A stretch of DNA of 64,000 bases from an uncultured Bacteroidales bacterium (GCA_947630665.1 CANRID010000002.1:62001-126000); one strand, 5' to 3'; shown: positions 44,855 to 54,028, counted from the stretch's first letter. A program made the numbers and translations. Notes: generated by a model from the sequence alone, not told the origin.

Positions 44855-45970
44855 GTTTACGACGGGATTGGCATAAATGGATAAAAAGATATTTTCCATT
44901 TCATCCATATCCCCTTCTGCAGACGAGAGCTTGAATTTCATATAATCGACAAATGCCTGCCTGTCAGCAGCGCTGTATTGTGCGGAATATTCTCCCGTAC
45001 CGTACAAAATATCATACGCAATGTAATTGTTCTTCCACAGGCGGTAAGTGGAATTGATCCTTTCATCGATCACCCCGGCTAAAGATTTGAACCGCTCGTT
45101 TTTATCATGCCGGGCAGCCTCTTCCAGATCCTCCACCCGCACGGGATTGTTGAACTCTATATGTATATTGCCCTTATATTGCATGATACCCGTTAAAATA
45201 CTGTTCAGATCTTCATTCTTGGCTTTTACATATTTTTTCCGTCTGGAAATGAATAATTCCACGGTCTTGAACAGATCGCACGGCTCGTATTCGTAAGAAA
45301 TGGATACGGGCATGATATTCAATTCGGAAAAGTTTTTCTCAAAATCGCCTTCTCCGCTCATATCCAACATCTTCAATAATCCCTGCTCTGTCATGTCCAG
45401 CCCGTTTTTGGTTCTGCCGTTCCGTTGGGCGATCCAGACCGAACTTCTCTGGGAAGCCACATTATACCTGATGTACTGGGACAATATCTGGGATGTCGCA
45501 TATACTTCCCGAGGCGAGCAGCTTCTCACTACTTTTATCATTTTATTCGTACGGGCGATATCTTCAATGAAAGGCGAAGTAATAAGATTATCCCCTACGG
45601 CTATTTCCGTCGTCTGTATCCTATGACGGTGCAGGATAAGCTGGATAATGGCCGAATCCAGAACGATGTCCCTGTGATTGGAAATGATAAGGTGTTTCTT
45701 TCCGTCCCTGAAATAATCCAGACCGTTATAGGTAAGGGTGCGGGCCGTATTCGAAAGGATCTTGTTGACCACCAAAGCCATTACTTTTACCTGAAAATCA
45801 TCTATGGTTCTGCAGGAAAGCAATATATCCCTGAAATAATTCACCCCTTTCCCCGGAAATAAATAAGAAGAAATATCTTCCAGCAAAGGATTCTCCGTAA
45901 TTCTGGTCAAAGCCGGGAAAATTTCCGTATCTATGTAGGGTCTTATATCTTCAAACTTTTCTAAATCCAT
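44819..45970 (-). CDS. Glycerophospholipid acyltransferase-like protein (PlsC/PlsB type)
   Basis: A 383-residue protein with the acyltransferase motif NHxxxxD seen as ISNHRDIVLDS near residue 108, and a downstream SVWIAQRNGRTKNG segment in place of the FPEGTRS block. It would transfer an acyl group to a glycerol-phosphate or lysophospholipid at the inner membrane. No strong membrane span is obvious. It resembles PlsB-like members with a longer C-terminus. The ATG at 45970 follows a -7 element at 45992, while an upstream alternative at 46015 would precede it. The substrate is unknown. Confidence 0.78.
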   Translation of the reverse strand: MDLEKFEDIRPYIDTEIFPALTRITENPLLEDISSYLFPGKGVNYFRDILLSCRTIDDFQVKVMALVVNKILSNTARTLTYNGLDYFRDGKKHLIISNHRDIVLDSAIIQLILHRHRIQTTEIAVGDNLITSPFIEDIARTNKMIKVVRSCSPREVYATSQILSQYIRYNVASQRSSVWIAQRNGRTKNGLDMTEQGLLKMLDMSGEGDFEKNFSELNIMPVSISYEYEPCDLFKTVELFISRRKKYVKAKNEDLNSILTGIMQYKGNIHIEFNNPVRVEDLEEAARHDKNERFKSLAGVIDERINSTYRLWKNNYIAYDILYGTGEYSAQYSAADRQAFVDYMKFKLSSAEGDMDEMENIFLSIYANPVVNKKGEKPLSENR

Positions 45971-45991
45971 AATTAATTTAAAAAATCCATG

Positions 45992-45999
45992 CAAAGTTA
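45992..45999 (-). promoter_or_regulatory. -7 element of the acyltransferase gene
   Basis: The reverse strand reads TAACTTTG, matching TAnnTTTG, 21 bases from the ATG at 45970. The -33 region is weak. The remaining spacer to 46167 holds only a poor forward candidate, TATCTTTA at 46122-46129. Confidence 0.5.
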
Positions 46000-46167
46000 C
46001 AAAATAAAAACCCAATTTAAAAGTGCTGTAGGCTTCGGAACTTACAACTTTTCTTTCAATGGGATGTTGTATAGGATTAAAGCGTCATAACTTCCGATTT
46101 TCATAATAAACATAAAGGTTATATCTTTACGAAGATAATGAAACGGATAATATAAGCTGCATATATT

Positions 46168-47943
46168 ATGTTTAGAACATCCTCTCCTTACGTTAAACAT
46201 CTGTTAAAAGGAAATATACGTTGGCAGCCGTTTACAAGGGAAACGTTGGAAACGGCGATAAGACAGGAAAAAATAATATTCATTCATATCGGACATATCT
46301 CCAATATCGCCGGGCGGGAACAAGCCTACGCCCTGTTCAGCGATCCCCGCGTAGCAGAAACAATCAACCGTAACTTCATCCCCATCCTGTTGGACATAGA
46401 AGACGTGCCGGAAGCATCTTTAATAGCCTTAGACCTTCTGATTATCAACGAGCAAACCTATACTATTCCCATTAACATATTTTCGCTGCCCGGAGCGAAG
46501 CCGTTTTTGTCTTTTTCCCATATCACTCCGGAAGAATTCATCGCCCTGACCGAAAATATCCTCAATTCCTATCGGGACAAAAGACACCGGCTGGAAAAAA
46601 TGAGCCTTTATATGGTGGAACGCCTGCAAAACACGGGTGTAGTAACCAAGAAAGAATCTCCCAAAGAGATAAATGCCAAGCTACTGCATGCGTATGTAAG
46701 ATCCTGGTACAGCAAATACATAGCATCGGAAGGGCAGTATCACACCCCCTATACGTTAAACAGCCGCAATTACATATTCCTGCTCAAATACGCTCAAAGA
46801 TATCACAAACAGGAAATCAGCGACTTTATAAAACACGGACTCGAAAAATTGTATTTTTCCGCCATGTTCGATCCCGTCGAAGGCGGGGTGTTCACTCAAT
46901 CGGCGGATTACCGGTTTTTGGAACCGTTATATGAAAAAAGTCTCTCCGAGAATGTGCAGATGGCAATCCTGTATTCCTTCGGGTACAAATATTTCAAACT
47001 GGAAATATTCCGGCAAGCCGTAGAAAATCTGACAGATTTCATTGAAAAAGACCTCGAATCCGGAACCGGAGGCTACATGAGTTCCGTCACATTAAAAATA
47101 CAGCCGGAAGATTCCCGCTATTATAAATACACCCACGACGAATTAAAAAAAGCGTTCTCCGCCAATTATATGACCATCGGGAATTACTTGGGAATGAATC
47201 CGGACTTACCGGAAGACGCCCGGCAGATTCTCTTGAATACTCCCGACAATATCAAAATAAAACCGGACGAAAGGATCCTGCTCAAAAGAATCCGGGAAGG
47301 GCATAAAAACGAATTGCTTTATGACAGACGGGTCATTACGGCCTACAATTGCATGTATGTTTCCGCCCTGTGCATCATTGCCAACAACTTAGAATATCAA
47401 AAAGAAAAATATACGAAAAAGGCGGCGGAACTGATGGAAAAGATATTGAAGGGCCGGAAATCAAAAAATATAACGCTGTACCGATACATAGGCCCCGGCA
47501 ATAAAGGTTATCCCGGCTCCAATCTGCTGGATTATTCCTTAGCATTGAATGCCTTGCTTTATCTGTACAAATCTACGGGTGAAGAATGCTACGACGAACT
47601 TTCCAGAAAATACACGGCTTTTATCCTGCTTAACTATTACCAGGCCGATAACGGCATGTTTTCCAGCACCTCCAGATTAGAACAGGTAACGCCTTTCAAA
47701 AGGGAATCCGTAATAGATTACATCCGGTTTTCGGCCAATTCCATTATGGCCAGGAATCTGCACATGTTGTATAAACTGAGAAAAGACACCTTTTACTTAG
47801 AAGCATTCAAACAACAGCTATATAATATAGAACCCCATCTGATCGGCAGCGGCCCCATGATGGCGGGCTGGGGACTCCAGATTCTCAACTATCTGACCGA
47901 CAAGACTCCCAACCCGGATTTCAGTCATCCTTTTCCGGCCTGA
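46168..47943 (+). CDS. DUF255/YyaL-like protein lacking the CxxC motif
   Basis: A 591-residue protein with the two-part layout of YyaL/SSP411 proteins: an N-terminal thioredoxin-like DUF255 domain (about 1-140) and an alpha/alpha toroid resembling glycosidases or epimerases. The start SSPYVKHLLKGNIRWQPF matches the usual NPYLxxHxxNPVxWxPW pattern. Where family members have a CHWCHVM-type motif this one reads SNIAGREQA, with no cysteine, so redox chemistry is unlikely. Family length is usually 600-700. The function is not established in any member I can name with confidence. It overlaps the convergent queA by 23 bases. Confidence 0.75.
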   Translation: MFRTSSPYVKHLLKGNIRWQPFTRETLETAIRQEKIIFIHIGHISNIAGREQAYALFSDPRVAETINRNFIPILLDIEDVPEASLIALDLLIINEQTYTIPINIFSLPGAKPFLSFSHITPEEFIALTENILNSYRDKRHRLEKMSLYMVERLQNTGVVTKKESPKEINAKLLHAYVRSWYSKYIASEGQYHTPYTLNSRNYIFLLKYAQRYHKQEISDFIKHGLEKLYFSAMFDPVEGGVFTQSADYRFLEPLYEKSLSENVQMAILYSFGYKYFKLEIFRQAVENLTDFIEKDLESGTGGYMSSVTLKIQPEDSRYYKYTHDELKKAFSANYMTIGNYLGMNPDLPEDARQILLNTPDNIKIKPDERILLKRIREGHKNELLYDRRVITAYNCMYVSALCIIANNLEYQKEKYTKKAAELMEKILKGRKSKNITLYRYIGPGNKGYPGSNLLDYSLALNALLYLYKSTGEECYDELSRKYTAFILLNYYQADNGMFSSTSRLEQVTPFKRESVIDYIRFSANSIMARNLHMLYKLRKDTFYLEAFKQQLYNIEPHLIGSGPMMAGWGLQILNYLTDKTPNPDFSHPFPA

Positions 47944-49153
47944 CCAGCAGAGAACTGTCGCCGTAGCTCAAAAAACGGAAATCGTGTTCCAGCGCATAAT
48001 CATAGACATCTCTCCATTTTTCTCCTATAAAAGCCGATATCAGCAATAACAGGGTGCTCCGGGGCTGATGGAAATTGGTAATCAACAAATCGACCGCCCT
48101 GAACTTATAAGAGGGGACGATGATGATTCCCGTGCGGGCAGTCAATACATCCATTCCGTTTTTATCCATATAGTCTATCAAGGCCGAAACCGCTTCTTTA
48201 AAAGTATAGTCATACTCCTTTGCATAAGGTTCCCATTGGGTTACGGTCCCCGGTCCGCCTTTTTCCATACATTGTACGCCCAGAAAATACAACGATTCCA
48301 GACATCGGGTAGAGGTAGTGCCCACCGCTATTATTTTCTTTCCGGCCGGCAGATCGGCCAAATCCTGCAAAAAGGCACGGGATACGGAAAAAGGCTCCGT
48401 GTGCATTTTATGATCGGCGATATATTCGCTTTTTACGGGCACGAATGTGCCGGCACCTACATGCAGACAGATCTGGTCTCTTTTAATTCCCGCTTCATCG
48501 ATCTCTCTTAACACCTTTTCCGTAAAATGAAGCCCCGCGGTAGGCGCGGCCACGGATCCCTGTATTTTAGCATACAAAGTCTGATAACGCAACCGGTCCA
48601 AGGCTTCCGTATCTCTTTTTAAATAAGGAGGTATGGGAATTTTCCCGCATATATCCAACACTTCCGAAAAACAGATGCCGCCTTTCCAGGTAAACCTCAC
48701 GACAGAGCCGTTGTTTTCCCCTTTGTTCACCAAAGCGGCCCTTAAATCCAATCCGGCCGCCGCAGGAGAAGTCCCGCACAAGAATTTCAATTCGCCTTCT
48801 TTCCATCTTTTGGCATTGCCTATCACCGCATTCCATACGCATTCTCCCACAGAAGCAAAAGAAAGGGCATATTCTTGCGGCAGAACGGGCTCCAAGCAGA
48901 ATATTTCTATTAATGCACCGGTTTCCTTACGGAACAATAATCGGGCGGGAACGACTTTCGTGTTATTAAATACCATCAGCGAGCCGGAGGGCAATAACCC
49001 CGCGAGATTTGAAAATTTGCTCTCGGAAATTTTATTTTTCTCAAATACGAGAATTTTCGAATCGTCCCGTTTAGCCAAAGGATATTTGGCGATCTTCTTT
49101 TCAGGCAAAATATACGAATAATCCTGAATCTTAATTTTAGGCTCCACAATCAA
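47921..49153 (-). CDS. queA: S-adenosylmethionine:tRNA ribosyltransferase-isomerase
   Basis: A 410-residue enzyme transferring ribose from S-adenosylmethionine to preQ1-modified tRNA, giving epoxyqueuosine. Landmarks are DYSYILPEKKIAKYPLAKRD at the start, the VFNNTKVVPARL motif, AAPTAGLHFTEKVL, and LITNFHQPRSTLLLLISAF. It is about 50 residues longer than E. coli QueA (356), with an extended insert around residues 80-200. No other queuosine gene is in the window. Confidence 0.93.
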   Translation of the reverse strand: MIVEPKIKIQDYSYILPEKKIAKYPLAKRDDSKILVFEKNKISESKFSNLAGLLPSGSLMVFNNTKVVPARLLFRKETGALIEIFCLEPVLPQEYALSFASVGECVWNAVIGNAKRWKEGELKFLCGTSPAAAGLDLRAALVNKGENNGSVVRFTWKGGICFSEVLDICGKIPIPPYLKRDTEALDRLRYQTLYAKIQGSVAAPTAGLHFTEKVLREIDEAGIKRDQICLHVGAGTFVPVKSEYIADHKMHTEPFSVSRAFLQDLADLPAGKKIIAVGTTSTRCLESLYFLGVQCMEKGGPGTVTQWEPYAKEYDYTFKEAVSALIDYMDKNGMDVLTARTGIIIVPSYKFRAVDLLITNFHQPRSTLLLLISAFIGEKWRDVYDYALEHDFRFLSYGDSSLLVRPEKDD

Positions 49154-49163
49154 TTATTTTGGG

Positions 49164-49192
49164 CAAAGGTATATAAATGTACCCGGAACAAA
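49164..49192 (-). promoter_or_regulatory. queA promoter
   Basis: On the reverse strand TTTG (49189-49192) and TACCTTTG (49164-49171) are 17 bases apart. Transcription would start just before the ATG at 49153, giving a leader of only a few bases. Confidence 0.5.
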
Positions 49193-49217
49193 AAATCGTT
49201 AAAATTTTCAATTTTGT

Positions 49218-49242
49218 TCACATTTGTAATTCACATTCGTAA
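49218..49242. promoter_or_regulatory. Two imperfect copies of the TTACAnnTGTAA dyad upstream of queA
   Basis: TCACATTTGTAA (49218-49229, one mismatch) and TCACATTCGTAA (49231-49242, two mismatches) lie in tandem. They resemble the paired perfect dyads before the XRE gene about 400 bases away. Confidence 0.35.
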
Positions 49243-49311
49243 ACACGGCTGTTTATATTTATAAACGTATTCTTTATGTATTGACAACAGTACAAACATT
49301 GGAATTCCTTA

Positions 49312-49330
49312 TTATAACATTTGGTTATAA
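49312..49330. repeat. Inverted repeat TTATAAC-ATTTG-GTTATAA
   Basis: Perfect 7-base arms around a 5-base spacer in the 494-base AT-rich region 49154-49647, which contains no gene. The same region has a terminator-like hairpin at 49416-49449, the TTACAnnTGTAA dyads, and nothing else I recognise. Confidence 0.4.
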
Positions 49331-49415
49331 GCGAGAATTGTTTAGAGTTATATTACACATTATCATACGGTTAATAAAATTTATATGAAGTAATTTTTAG
49401 ATTCGGAAGAAAGAA

Positions 49416-49449
49416 AAAAAGCCATAGAGGCGTAAAATGCAGGCTTTTT
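49416..49449. terminator. Terminator-like hairpin inside the queA-xre spacer
   Basis: AAAAAGCC (49416-49423) and GGCTTTTT (49442-49449) are perfectly complementary around an 18-base loop, with A and T runs on either side so that it could act in both directions. No gene ends here, so it may end a small RNA or antisense transcript. Confidence 0.45.
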
Positions 49450-49593
49450 GACTATATGGTATAATTATTATTGCAGATTTCCAACCCGTTGTAACCCTCC
49501 ATTTATCGTATCTGTTTAAATATAGCTTAAATTTAATAATGAATGGATTAGGAAAATCCGGTTTTAATTTATAATTAATAAAAACAAATCATT

Positions 49594-49629
49594 TTACAAA
49601 TGTAACGGAAAAATCACTTACATTTGTAA
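49594..49629 (+). promoter_or_regulatory. Paired perfect dyads TTACAnnTGTAA overlapping the xre promoter
   Basis: TTACAAATGTAA (49594-49605) and TTACATTTGTAA (49618-49629) are perfect palindromes with a 2-base centre, 24 bases apart. The second contains TACATTTG (49619-49626), a -7 element 21 bases before the xre ATG, and the first covers the -33 region. This arrangement fits autorepression by the XRE protein, which is inference. Confidence 0.55.
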
Positions 49630-49647
49630 TGGGAATAATTTACATCT

Positions 49648-50235
49648 ATGAATAACCGTTTACAACAATTTTTGGAGTTTGAAAACCTCACTCCGGCTCG
49701 GCTGGCGGATATGCTGGGCGTACAACGTTCCGGTCTCTCCCACATCTTGTCGGGAAGAAATAAGCCCGGATACGAATTCATACATAAATTGCTTACCCGG
49801 TTTCCTGCCATAAATGCAGACTGGCTGATTACGGGCAAAGGAAAACCTTATAAAGAAATGGACCGGCCGCTGAATAACGGGAACTCCCCCACCGAGCCAT
49901 CCCCCGATTCCACGAATACCTTTTCCTCGGAAAAGAAGAAACAGGAGGACGCCCTGTTTGATGATGATTTTGGAGATTTATGGACTCAAAAGAAAGATTT
50001 TTCCGATTCTCTTCCGGAAAACGACCGTCGCCCCTCTTATGATAAAACGGCAAAAGAGATTGTCAATCAAATAAATAAGGCCGATCCGGAGGGAAAATAT
50101 CCTCCTGAGAATCCAATAGATGAAACAAGACGGACTTTCGCCCGTGAAAAAAGAGAAATAAAACGGGTTATCGTCTTCTATAAAGACGGGTCTTTTGAAG
50201 AATTATTTCCGGCGGGCAGTAAAATCGAAAAATAA
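49648..50235 (+). CDS. XRE-family transcriptional regulator
   Basis: A 195-residue protein with an N-terminal Cro/C1-type helix-turn-helix (about residues 5-58, including LADMLGVQRSGLSHILSGRN and NADWLITGKG). A charged, probably flexible middle (about 70-150) is followed by a short C-terminal segment IKRVIVFYKDGSFEELFPAG. This layout is common in Bacteroidetes. Promoter dyads upstream suggest it regulates itself. It is not a prophage repressor by context, as no phage gene is near. Confidence 0.83.
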   Translation: MNNRLQQFLEFENLTPARLADMLGVQRSGLSHILSGRNKPGYEFIHKLLTRFPAINADWLITGKGKPYKEMDRPLNNGNSPTEPSPDSTNTFSSEKKKQEDALFDDDFGDLWTQKKDFSDSLPENDRRPSYDKTAKEIVNQINKADPEGKYPPENPIDETRRTFAREKREIKRVIVFYKDGSFEELFPAGSKIEK

Positions 50236-50272
50236 TTCGGACCATATCCGGTTATCGTAAGGTCAAATTCCG

Positions 50273-50280
50273 TATTTTTG
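50273..50280 (+). promoter_or_regulatory. -7 element of the pyrD promoter
   Basis: TATTTTTG matches TAnnTTTG, with transcription expected near 50287, 23 bases before the ATG. The -33 element is weak. Confidence 0.45.
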
Positions 50281-50309
50281 CAAAATAACCATTTGCTTAT
50301 CTTTTTATA

Positions 50310-51359
50310 ATGTATAAATTATTACGGCCTCTTTTATTCTGTTTTACGCCCGAACAGGCACACAGGATAACTATAAGCCTGTTGAAATTCTTAAGATATG
50401 TGCCTCTGTCGGGACCTGTCTTACGATTATTCTATAGCTATAATAACCGCGTTCTGGAAAAAGAAGTATTCGGAATTAAATTTAAAAATCCGGTAGGTCT
50501 GGCGGCGGGTTTCGATAAAAACGGAGACCTGTATAACGATATGGCCAACTTCGGGTTCAGTTTCATAGAAATAGGGTCCCTCACTCCCGGTCCGCAGAAC
50601 GGGAATCCCAAACCGCGCCTTTTCCGGCTGCTTAAGGATGAAGCGATGATCAACAGAATGGGCATCAATAATTTAGGAGTAAAACATGCCGTCGAATATA
50701 TAAAAAAACATCAGCCCCGGTGCATAATCGGGGGGAATATCAGCAAAAGCAGCGATGTCTCCAATGAAAACGCTCCTAAAGATTATGAAAAATCCTTTGC
50801 CATTCTATACGATTTCGTAGATTACTTCGTAATTAATGTTTCCTGTCCCAATGTAAAAGACCTGTGCAAATTGCAGGACATAAACTCTCTTTCCGAAATT
50901 ATCGATAAGTTGCTGGCTTTAAGGAGATATTTCGATGAATACCGGCCTATTCTGCTGAAACTCTCCCTCGACATTCCCGTCAGCCAGTTAGACGAAATCA
51001 TAGATCTGGTGCTGGTATCCGGATTAGACGGCGTGATTGCCGCCAACACCACCCGCAGCCGGGAAGGATTGAATACGGACAAGGAAACATTGGAGCGTAT
51101 CGGCGAAGGAGGACTCAGCGGAGCGCCGTTATTTAAAAGAAGCATAGAATTCGTCCGGTACATCCATCGGAAAACCGAGGGACAGTTGCCGATTATCGCC
51201 GTGGGAGGCATCATGAGCCCCCGGCAGGCGGAAGAGATGCTGAATGCCGGAGCTTCTCTCATACAGGTCTATACGGGATTCATTTATAAAGGTCCCGCCT
51301 TGCCCAAACGCATAAATAAATATCTGGCCGAAAAAATGCTGAAAAAGGAAACGGCTTAA
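50310..51359 (+). CDS. pyrD: Dihydroorotate dehydrogenase (quinone), class 2
   Basis: A 349-residue FMN enzyme oxidising dihydroorotate to orotate in pyrimidine synthesis, with electrons passed to quinone. The N-terminal helical extension (about 1-45, YKLLRPLLFCFTPEQAHRI) is the membrane-associated feature of class 2. Barrel landmarks are NPVGLAAGFDKNGDLY, IEIGSLTPGPQNGNPKPRLF, INRMGINNLG, the catalytic-Ser loop NVSCPNVKDL, and GGIMSPRQAEEMLNAGA. It is followed by cinA 53 bases downstream. Confidence 0.95.
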   Translation: MYKLLRPLLFCFTPEQAHRITISLLKFLRYVPLSGPVLRLFYSYNNRVLEKEVFGIKFKNPVGLAAGFDKNGDLYNDMANFGFSFIEIGSLTPGPQNGNPKPRLFRLLKDEAMINRMGINNLGVKHAVEYIKKHQPRCIIGGNISKSSDVSNENAPKDYEKSFAILYDFVDYFVINVSCPNVKDLCKLQDINSLSEIIDKLLALRRYFDEYRPILLKLSLDIPVSQLDEIIDLVLVSGLDGVIAANTTRSREGLNTDKETLERIGEGGLSGAPLFKRSIEFVRYIHRKTEGQLPIIAVGGIMSPRQAEEMLNAGASLIQVYTGFIYKGPALPKRINKYLAEKMLKKETA

Positions 51360-51412
51360 ACTATTCCTTTACAAGTTGATAAGTTAATATACAATCCTAT
51401 ATAACAAACGAT

Positions 51413-52705
51413 ATGACTACCGCCTCTATCTGCACCATCGGAGATGAAATCCTTATAGGACAGATCGTCGATACCAATTCTTCTAAAATCGCCTCCGCTT
51501 TGAACGCCGCAGGAGTAAAGGTAAATGAAATGATTTCCGTTTCGGACAACGGAACCGAGATATTGAACGGACTGGAACATTGTCTCCGCACTTCCCATGT
51601 AGTAGTAGTCACAGGCGGATTGGGACCTACGAAAGACGATATTACCAAAAAGACGCTGGCCGATCTGACGGGGGCCGTCAAATATTATGAAAGTGCTGAA
51701 CAGTTGGAAGTTATCCGGCGCGTCCTGACGGTAAGAGGGATAGAAATGAGCGATATCAATCTGGCTCAGGCTTCCGTACCCGAAACGTGCAAGGTAATCG
51801 TAAACGAATGCGGAACCGCCCCGTGCATGCAGTTCGAATTTCCGGAAAACAAATACGGACACAAATGTCTGCTGTTCTCCCTGCCGGGCGTACCGTTCGA
51901 AGCGGAAGCCGCCATACCGAAAGTAATAGCCGCCATAAAAGAAAATTATCCGTTGGAGAATATCTTCCATAAGACTTTATGTACATTCGGCATTCCCGAA
52001 TCCACCTTAGCAAAGCGCATCGAAGAGTGGGAAGATCATCTTCCGGAAAATCTTCATCTGGCATACCTGCCGAATCCCATATTGGGGGTAAGGCTCCGGC
52101 TTTCCATTTACGGAATCGGGGAAGAAGAAGGGAAACAAGAGCTGGACCGCTATACGGAAACCTTACGTCCGCTGTTGGGAAACGCCCTATACGGACAGGA
52201 AGAGGATTCCCTACAATCGGTAATCGGCAACATATTGAAAAACAACGGAAAAACCGTTGCTGTGGCTGAATCGTGCACGGGAGGCATGCTGGCATCGCTG
52301 TTTACCTCCGTAGCCGGATCGTCCGCATATTTTTACGGAGGCGTGATATCCTATGACAACAGTGTGAAAACCGGAGTCTTGAAAGTAAAAAAAGAGACGT
52401 TAGACAAATACGGAGCCGTCAGCCGCGAATGCGTAGAGGAAATGGCGGCGGGAGTTAGGAATCTTATGAAAACCGATTATGCAATTGCCACTTCCGGCAT
52501 CGCGGGCCCCGGGGGAGGCACCGCAGACAAACCGGTGGGCACAGTATGGGTAGCCGCGGCTTCCGGGGAAAGGGTCGTAACGGAAAAATTCAGCTTCTCG
52601 GGCAGCCGGAAACTGAATATCGAGCGGTTCGCCTCCCATGCGATGAATTTGCTGCGGACGCAGATTCTTTGTCGGGAAACGGGAAATCGCATGAGGGAAG
52701 AATAA
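51413..52705 (+). CDS. cinA: CinA-like protein (MoCF domain plus PncC-type amidase)
   Basis: A 430-residue protein. The N-terminal molybdopterin-binding-like domain (about 1-170, CTIGDEILIGQIVDTNS and VTGGLGPTKDD) has ADP-ribose pyrophosphatase activity in characterised members. The C-terminal domain (about 260-420, VAESCTGGMLASLFTSVAGS, then TSGIAGPGGGT) is a nicotinamide-mononucleotide amidase of the PncC type. It recycles NMN in the cytosol and is named for competence in Gram-positives. It probably shares a transcript with pyrD. Confidence 0.93.
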   Translation: MTTASICTIGDEILIGQIVDTNSSKIASALNAAGVKVNEMISVSDNGTEILNGLEHCLRTSHVVVVTGGLGPTKDDITKKTLADLTGAVKYYESAEQLEVIRRVLTVRGIEMSDINLAQASVPETCKVIVNECGTAPCMQFEFPENKYGHKCLLFSLPGVPFEAEAAIPKVIAAIKENYPLENIFHKTLCTFGIPESTLAKRIEEWEDHLPENLHLAYLPNPILGVRLRLSIYGIGEEEGKQELDRYTETLRPLLGNALYGQEEDSLQSVIGNILKNNGKTVAVAESCTGGMLASLFTSVAGSSAYFYGGVISYDNSVKTGVLKVKKETLDKYGAVSRECVEEMAAGVRNLMKTDYAIATSGIAGPGGGTADKPVGTVWVAAASGERVVTEKFSFSGSRKLNIERFASHAMNLLRTQILCRETGNRMREE

Positions 52706-52759
52706 CGGAGACAAATGCCCGCAGAACCAGATTGACAGACAATAAAATCAGTAATAATC

Positions 52760-53950
52760 ATGTTAAAAAAACCGACAAGTTTGTTACATACAAACAATTT
52801 GAACAAATTACATCTAAATGTATTTTCTTTATTCATTCTTTTAAACTTTACGGTCATTATGTTTTCCTGCCACCATGTAAAAGAAACGCCCGCCAAAGCG
52901 GCATTGGAAAAAGTAGATTCCTTATTTACCGCCCGGTACTACGAAGGGGAACCCGGAGGCGCCGTATTGATTATGAAAGGCGATTCCATCCTGTTCGATA
53001 AGGGATACGGCCTGGCCGATCTGCAAACTAAAACCCCGATAGATGGCAACACGTTTTTCAATATAGCCTCCGTGTCCAAACAATTCACGGCAACGGCCAT
53101 TCTGAAATTAGCGGCCGAAGGGAAACTGAATTTGGATGATCCGGTAAAAAAATATTTTCCGGAGTTTAAGGCCGATTTCTTTAATAAAATAACTATCAAG
53201 CACTTGCTTTCTCATTCTTCCGGCATCCCAGACGAGCGTCCGCGCGAAGACAGAAATTTCGTTCTGACGGCTACCGATATGCAGTCTTTGGAGTATATGA
53301 AAGAGCTGGATCACTTGAATTTCGAACCGGGAACCGCGTATGAATATATGAACCCGACCTTTCAGCTCATGTACGCCATTATCGAGAAATTGTCGGGAAA
53401 ATCTTTTGAAGAATATATGAAAGAATATATTTTCACTCCGGCGGGCATGGATGAAACCGTTTACTTTGAAGCCGGCCGCGATATTCCGCGCATGGCCCAC
53501 GGTTATATCACTGAAGATGACGGAAAGAGCTTCCGGGAATACGATTACGGCGAGGAGTCTTTTTTCGCGACCAAGGCGGACGGGGGCATCTATACATCTA
53601 CCCATGAATTCGTTAACTGGGAAAAGGCCTTGCGCGACAATACGATCATTCCGCAAACCCTCAAGGAAGAAGCCCACTCCCCTGTCACTCCGGTAACCGG
53701 CAGTACGTACAGTTCTTATCAAAACCGGCCTTATACTTCTTACGGGTACGGATGGTTTATAGAACAAAAGCCGGACATGCCAAAGAAAGTATATCATACC
53801 GGCGACAACGGAGGATTCCAGATCTATGCGGGACGCTTCCCGGAGAAAGGAATCTTATATCTGGTATTCGAAAACCGGAACGATAAAAGCCGCTGGGAAA
53901 TGGTAGAAAAATTGGATGAAATTTTCCGGCAAGCCGGGTGGTTCGAATAA
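52760..53950 (+). CDS. Serine hydrolase of the beta-lactamase/penicillin-binding class C type, lipoprotein
   Basis: A 396-residue protein with the SxxK motif SVSK (S104, K107), a tyrosine motif YMN (Y196-N198) and a final HTGDNGGF segment replacing KTG. The N-terminus (about 20-36) is hydrophobic and ends FSC, so C37 is probably lipidated and the enzyme is surface- or periplasm-anchored. Such proteins are esterases, D-aminopeptidases or peptidoglycan hydrolases; beta-lactam resistance should not be assumed. It follows cinA by 54 bases, and a hairpin follows its 3' end. Confidence 0.85.
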   Translation: MLKKPTSLLHTNNLNKLHLNVFSLFILLNFTVIMFSCHHVKETPAKAALEKVDSLFTARYYEGEPGGAVLIMKGDSILFDKGYGLADLQTKTPIDGNTFFNIASVSKQFTATAILKLAAEGKLNLDDPVKKYFPEFKADFFNKITIKHLLSHSSGIPDERPREDRNFVLTATDMQSLEYMKELDHLNFEPGTAYEYMNPTFQLMYAIIEKLSGKSFEEYMKEYIFTPAGMDETVYFEAGRDIPRMAHGYITEDDGKSFREYDYGEESFFATKADGGIYTSTHEFVNWEKALRDNTIIPQTLKEEAHSPVTPVTGSTYSSYQNRPYTSYGYGWFIEQKPDMPKKVYHTGDNGGFQIYAGRFPEKGILYLVFENRNDKSRWEMVEKLDEIFRQAGWFE

Positions 53951-53971
53951 TAATCCCTAATAATAAGTACG

Positions 53972-54010
53972 ACAGGGAAGTATGGTTTGCAGACAGCCAT
54001 ATTTCCCTGT
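53972..54010. terminator. Bidirectional hairpin between convergent genes
   Basis: ACAGGGAAGTATGG and CCATATTTCCCTGT pair at 13 of 14 positions around an 11-base loop. The T-run is poor on both strands, but the position between two convergent stops supports a terminator. Confidence 0.6.
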
Positions 54011-54028
54011 TACTTTTCTGTCACTTCC

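Noticed and set aside
53104..53110. Beta-lactam resistance gene
   Set aside because: The serine hydrolase has SVSK and YMN, but this fold covers many esterases and peptidases, and there is no mobile or resistance context.
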